A stretch of 6,620 nt of DNA from DAOVRD01 sp964605915 (lineage in GTDB: Bacteria; Planctomycetota; Brocadiia; SM23-32). The notes below the pieces were generated by a model. That model was not told the origin of the DNA, ran no database searches, and saw only the letters and a list, made by a program, of their open reading frames with translations. The stretch spans positions 1 to 6,620 of the forward strand of contig CAZSET010000223.1 in NCBI GenBank assembly GCA_964605915.1, in the 5' to 3' direction. Below are positions 5,683 through 6,620 of the stretch, one piece after another. A program made the position numbers and the translations under genes. Within the stretch, counting starts at the first letter, position 1. Each line of letters begins with the position of its first letter.

Positions 5683-6620
5683 CTATTCCCGTTCGACCGG
5701 CTCCGGCATGTCCGGCGGGCCGCCGCGGGCCGCGAGTTGGAGTTCGATGTTCCGGCCGTTCCGCTGGCGCCCGGTCAGCAGGCCCTCGACCTCCAGGAAG
5801 CGCCGCACGGGCAACTCGGGGTCGTTCGACGTTACCAGGTACTCGTGTCCGTCGACGTCCCACTGCACGTTGACGTGGCCCTCGTACTCCTTGCGGCGCG
5901 ACTCCGGCCACTCCCAGAGGCAGTTCGAGTGGAGGACCCGGTAGTCGAGGTCGATGCGCTCGACCAGCACCTGCTTGTCCTCGGAGGTGACGGCCAGGAT
6001 GCGCCCGACCGGGTCGACGATGAGCCCGGGGGGGTGGGTTGTCGAGGCGGCGATATAGTAGCCGTGCCGCCAGGCGCGTCCGCGGATCGCCGTGGGCACG
6101 GCAGGATTCGTGCAGAAGACCACCAGCTCGGCGTCCTGGTCGGCCAGTGCCTGCCATCCCTCCTCGAAGCCGACGTCCCAGCATATCTGAACACCCACGC
6201 GTCCGAAGTCGAGCTCGAAGACGGGGAACTGGCGGCCGGGCGTGATGCCATGCTCCAGCGACCCGTCGGTCATCATGACGGGGAACACCTTGTCGTAGAC
6301 GCCGACCGGCTCGCCCGCTCGGTCGAGCAAGACGACGGAGTTGTAGACGCGGCCGTCACGCCGCAGTTGCACGGGCGCGGTGGCGTAGGCGCCGAGCTGG
6401 CGGGCTTTCCCGGCGATCGCGCTGACAAACGGGCCGTCAAGCGTCTCGGCGATCTCCTCGACGCGCCCATCGAGGAACTGAAAGGTGCACTCGGGCAGGA
6501 TGGCCAGGTCCAGGTCCCACCTCTGCTCCCCGGCCCGCTCGGCCATGCGGTCTATCAGCGCCAGGCTCTCGGCGATGAGCTGGTCCTCGTCGGCTGCCCC
6601 AAGCTGACGATAGGTGCAAG
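5683..6620 (-). CDS. Carbon-nitrogen hydrolase (nitrilase superfamily), partial at its N-terminus
   Basis: The minus-strand frame is open from the right edge to TAG at 5683-5685, giving 311 visible residues. The gene starts outside the window: an ATG at 6546 is in frame, but the 24 codons before it (TYRQLGAADEDQLIAES and on) continue the first helix of the fold, so that ATG is internal. All nitrilase-superfamily catalytic residues are visible: Glu43 in LAILPECTF, Lys110 in GVYDKVFP, and Cys146 in VQICWDVGF, plus the second Glu in LEHGITPG (about 122). The enzymes hydrolyse non-peptide C-N bonds of amides, carbamoyl compounds or nitriles through a Cys thioester. The substrate cannot be told from this sequence. 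After the core, about 60-80 residues follow (from about 245, including LPVRRFLEVEGLLTGRQRNG), ending in a proline- and glutamate-rich tail. No signal peptide can be judged. It is transcribed toward the thioredoxin-like gene. Confidence 0.93.
   Translation of the reverse strand, partial: CTYRQLGAADEDQLIAESLALIDRMAERAGEQRWDLDLAILPECTFQFLDGRVEEIAETLDGPFVSAIAGKARQLGAYATAPVQLRRDGRVYNSVVLLDRAGEPVGVYDKVFPVMMTDGSLEHGITPGRQFPVFELDFGRVGVQICWDVGFEEGWQALADQDAELVVFCTNPAVPTAIRGRAWRHGYYIAASTTHPPGLIVDPVGRILAVTSEDKQVLVERIDLDYRVLHSNCLWEWPESRRKEYEGHVNVQWDVDGHEYLVTSNDPELPVRRFLEVEGLLTGRQRNGRNIELQLAARGGPPDMPEPVERE

Overview
This is an ordinary-looking bacterial chromosomal window, GC-rich and densely coded, with five protein genes and no tRNA, rRNA, CRISPR array, insertion sequence or phage gene that I can recognise. 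The four-repeat DUF11/OmcB-like lipoprotein, the long YihY/BrkB protein with a C-terminal winged-helix extension, and clear Shine-Dalgarno sites suit a Gram-negative bacterium. Planctomycetota or a neighbouring phylum is my best guess from the style of the lipoprotein, but this is only a guess.

Layout. At 1-1552 (minus) lies a lipoprotein with a coiled-coil spacer and four DUF11-like beta domains. It is cut by the left edge probably only a few residues before its end, and has a good sigma70-type promoter at 1619-1647. At 1838-3166 (minus) is a YihY/BrkB-family inner-membrane protein, with a GTG start fixed by a strong ribosome binding site. A 498-base gap (3167-3664) separates it from a divergent gene and holds candidate back-to-back promoters, an inverted repeat between them, and several stem-loops in the putative leader. 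At 3665-4855 (plus) is an M19 (renal/membrane dipeptidase-like) protein whose first metal-ligand motif and bridging glutamate appear to be replaced. It converges on a small membrane-anchored thioredoxin-fold protein at 4986-5525 (minus) with an N-terminal DUF6132-like segment. At 5683-6620 (minus) is a carbon-nitrogen hydrolase (nitrilase superfamily) with an intact Glu-Lys-Cys triad, cut at its 5' end by the right edge.

The genes do not form an obvious pathway. Each has its own spacing and apparent promoter, and nothing looks like an operon, apart from possible read-through from the nitrilase into the thioredoxin gene (about 157 bases). I see no convincing new multi-gene system. The best leads are the altered metal site of the M19 protein, the DUF6132-thioredoxin fusion with two cysteine pairs, and the structured divergent control region at 3244-3600.
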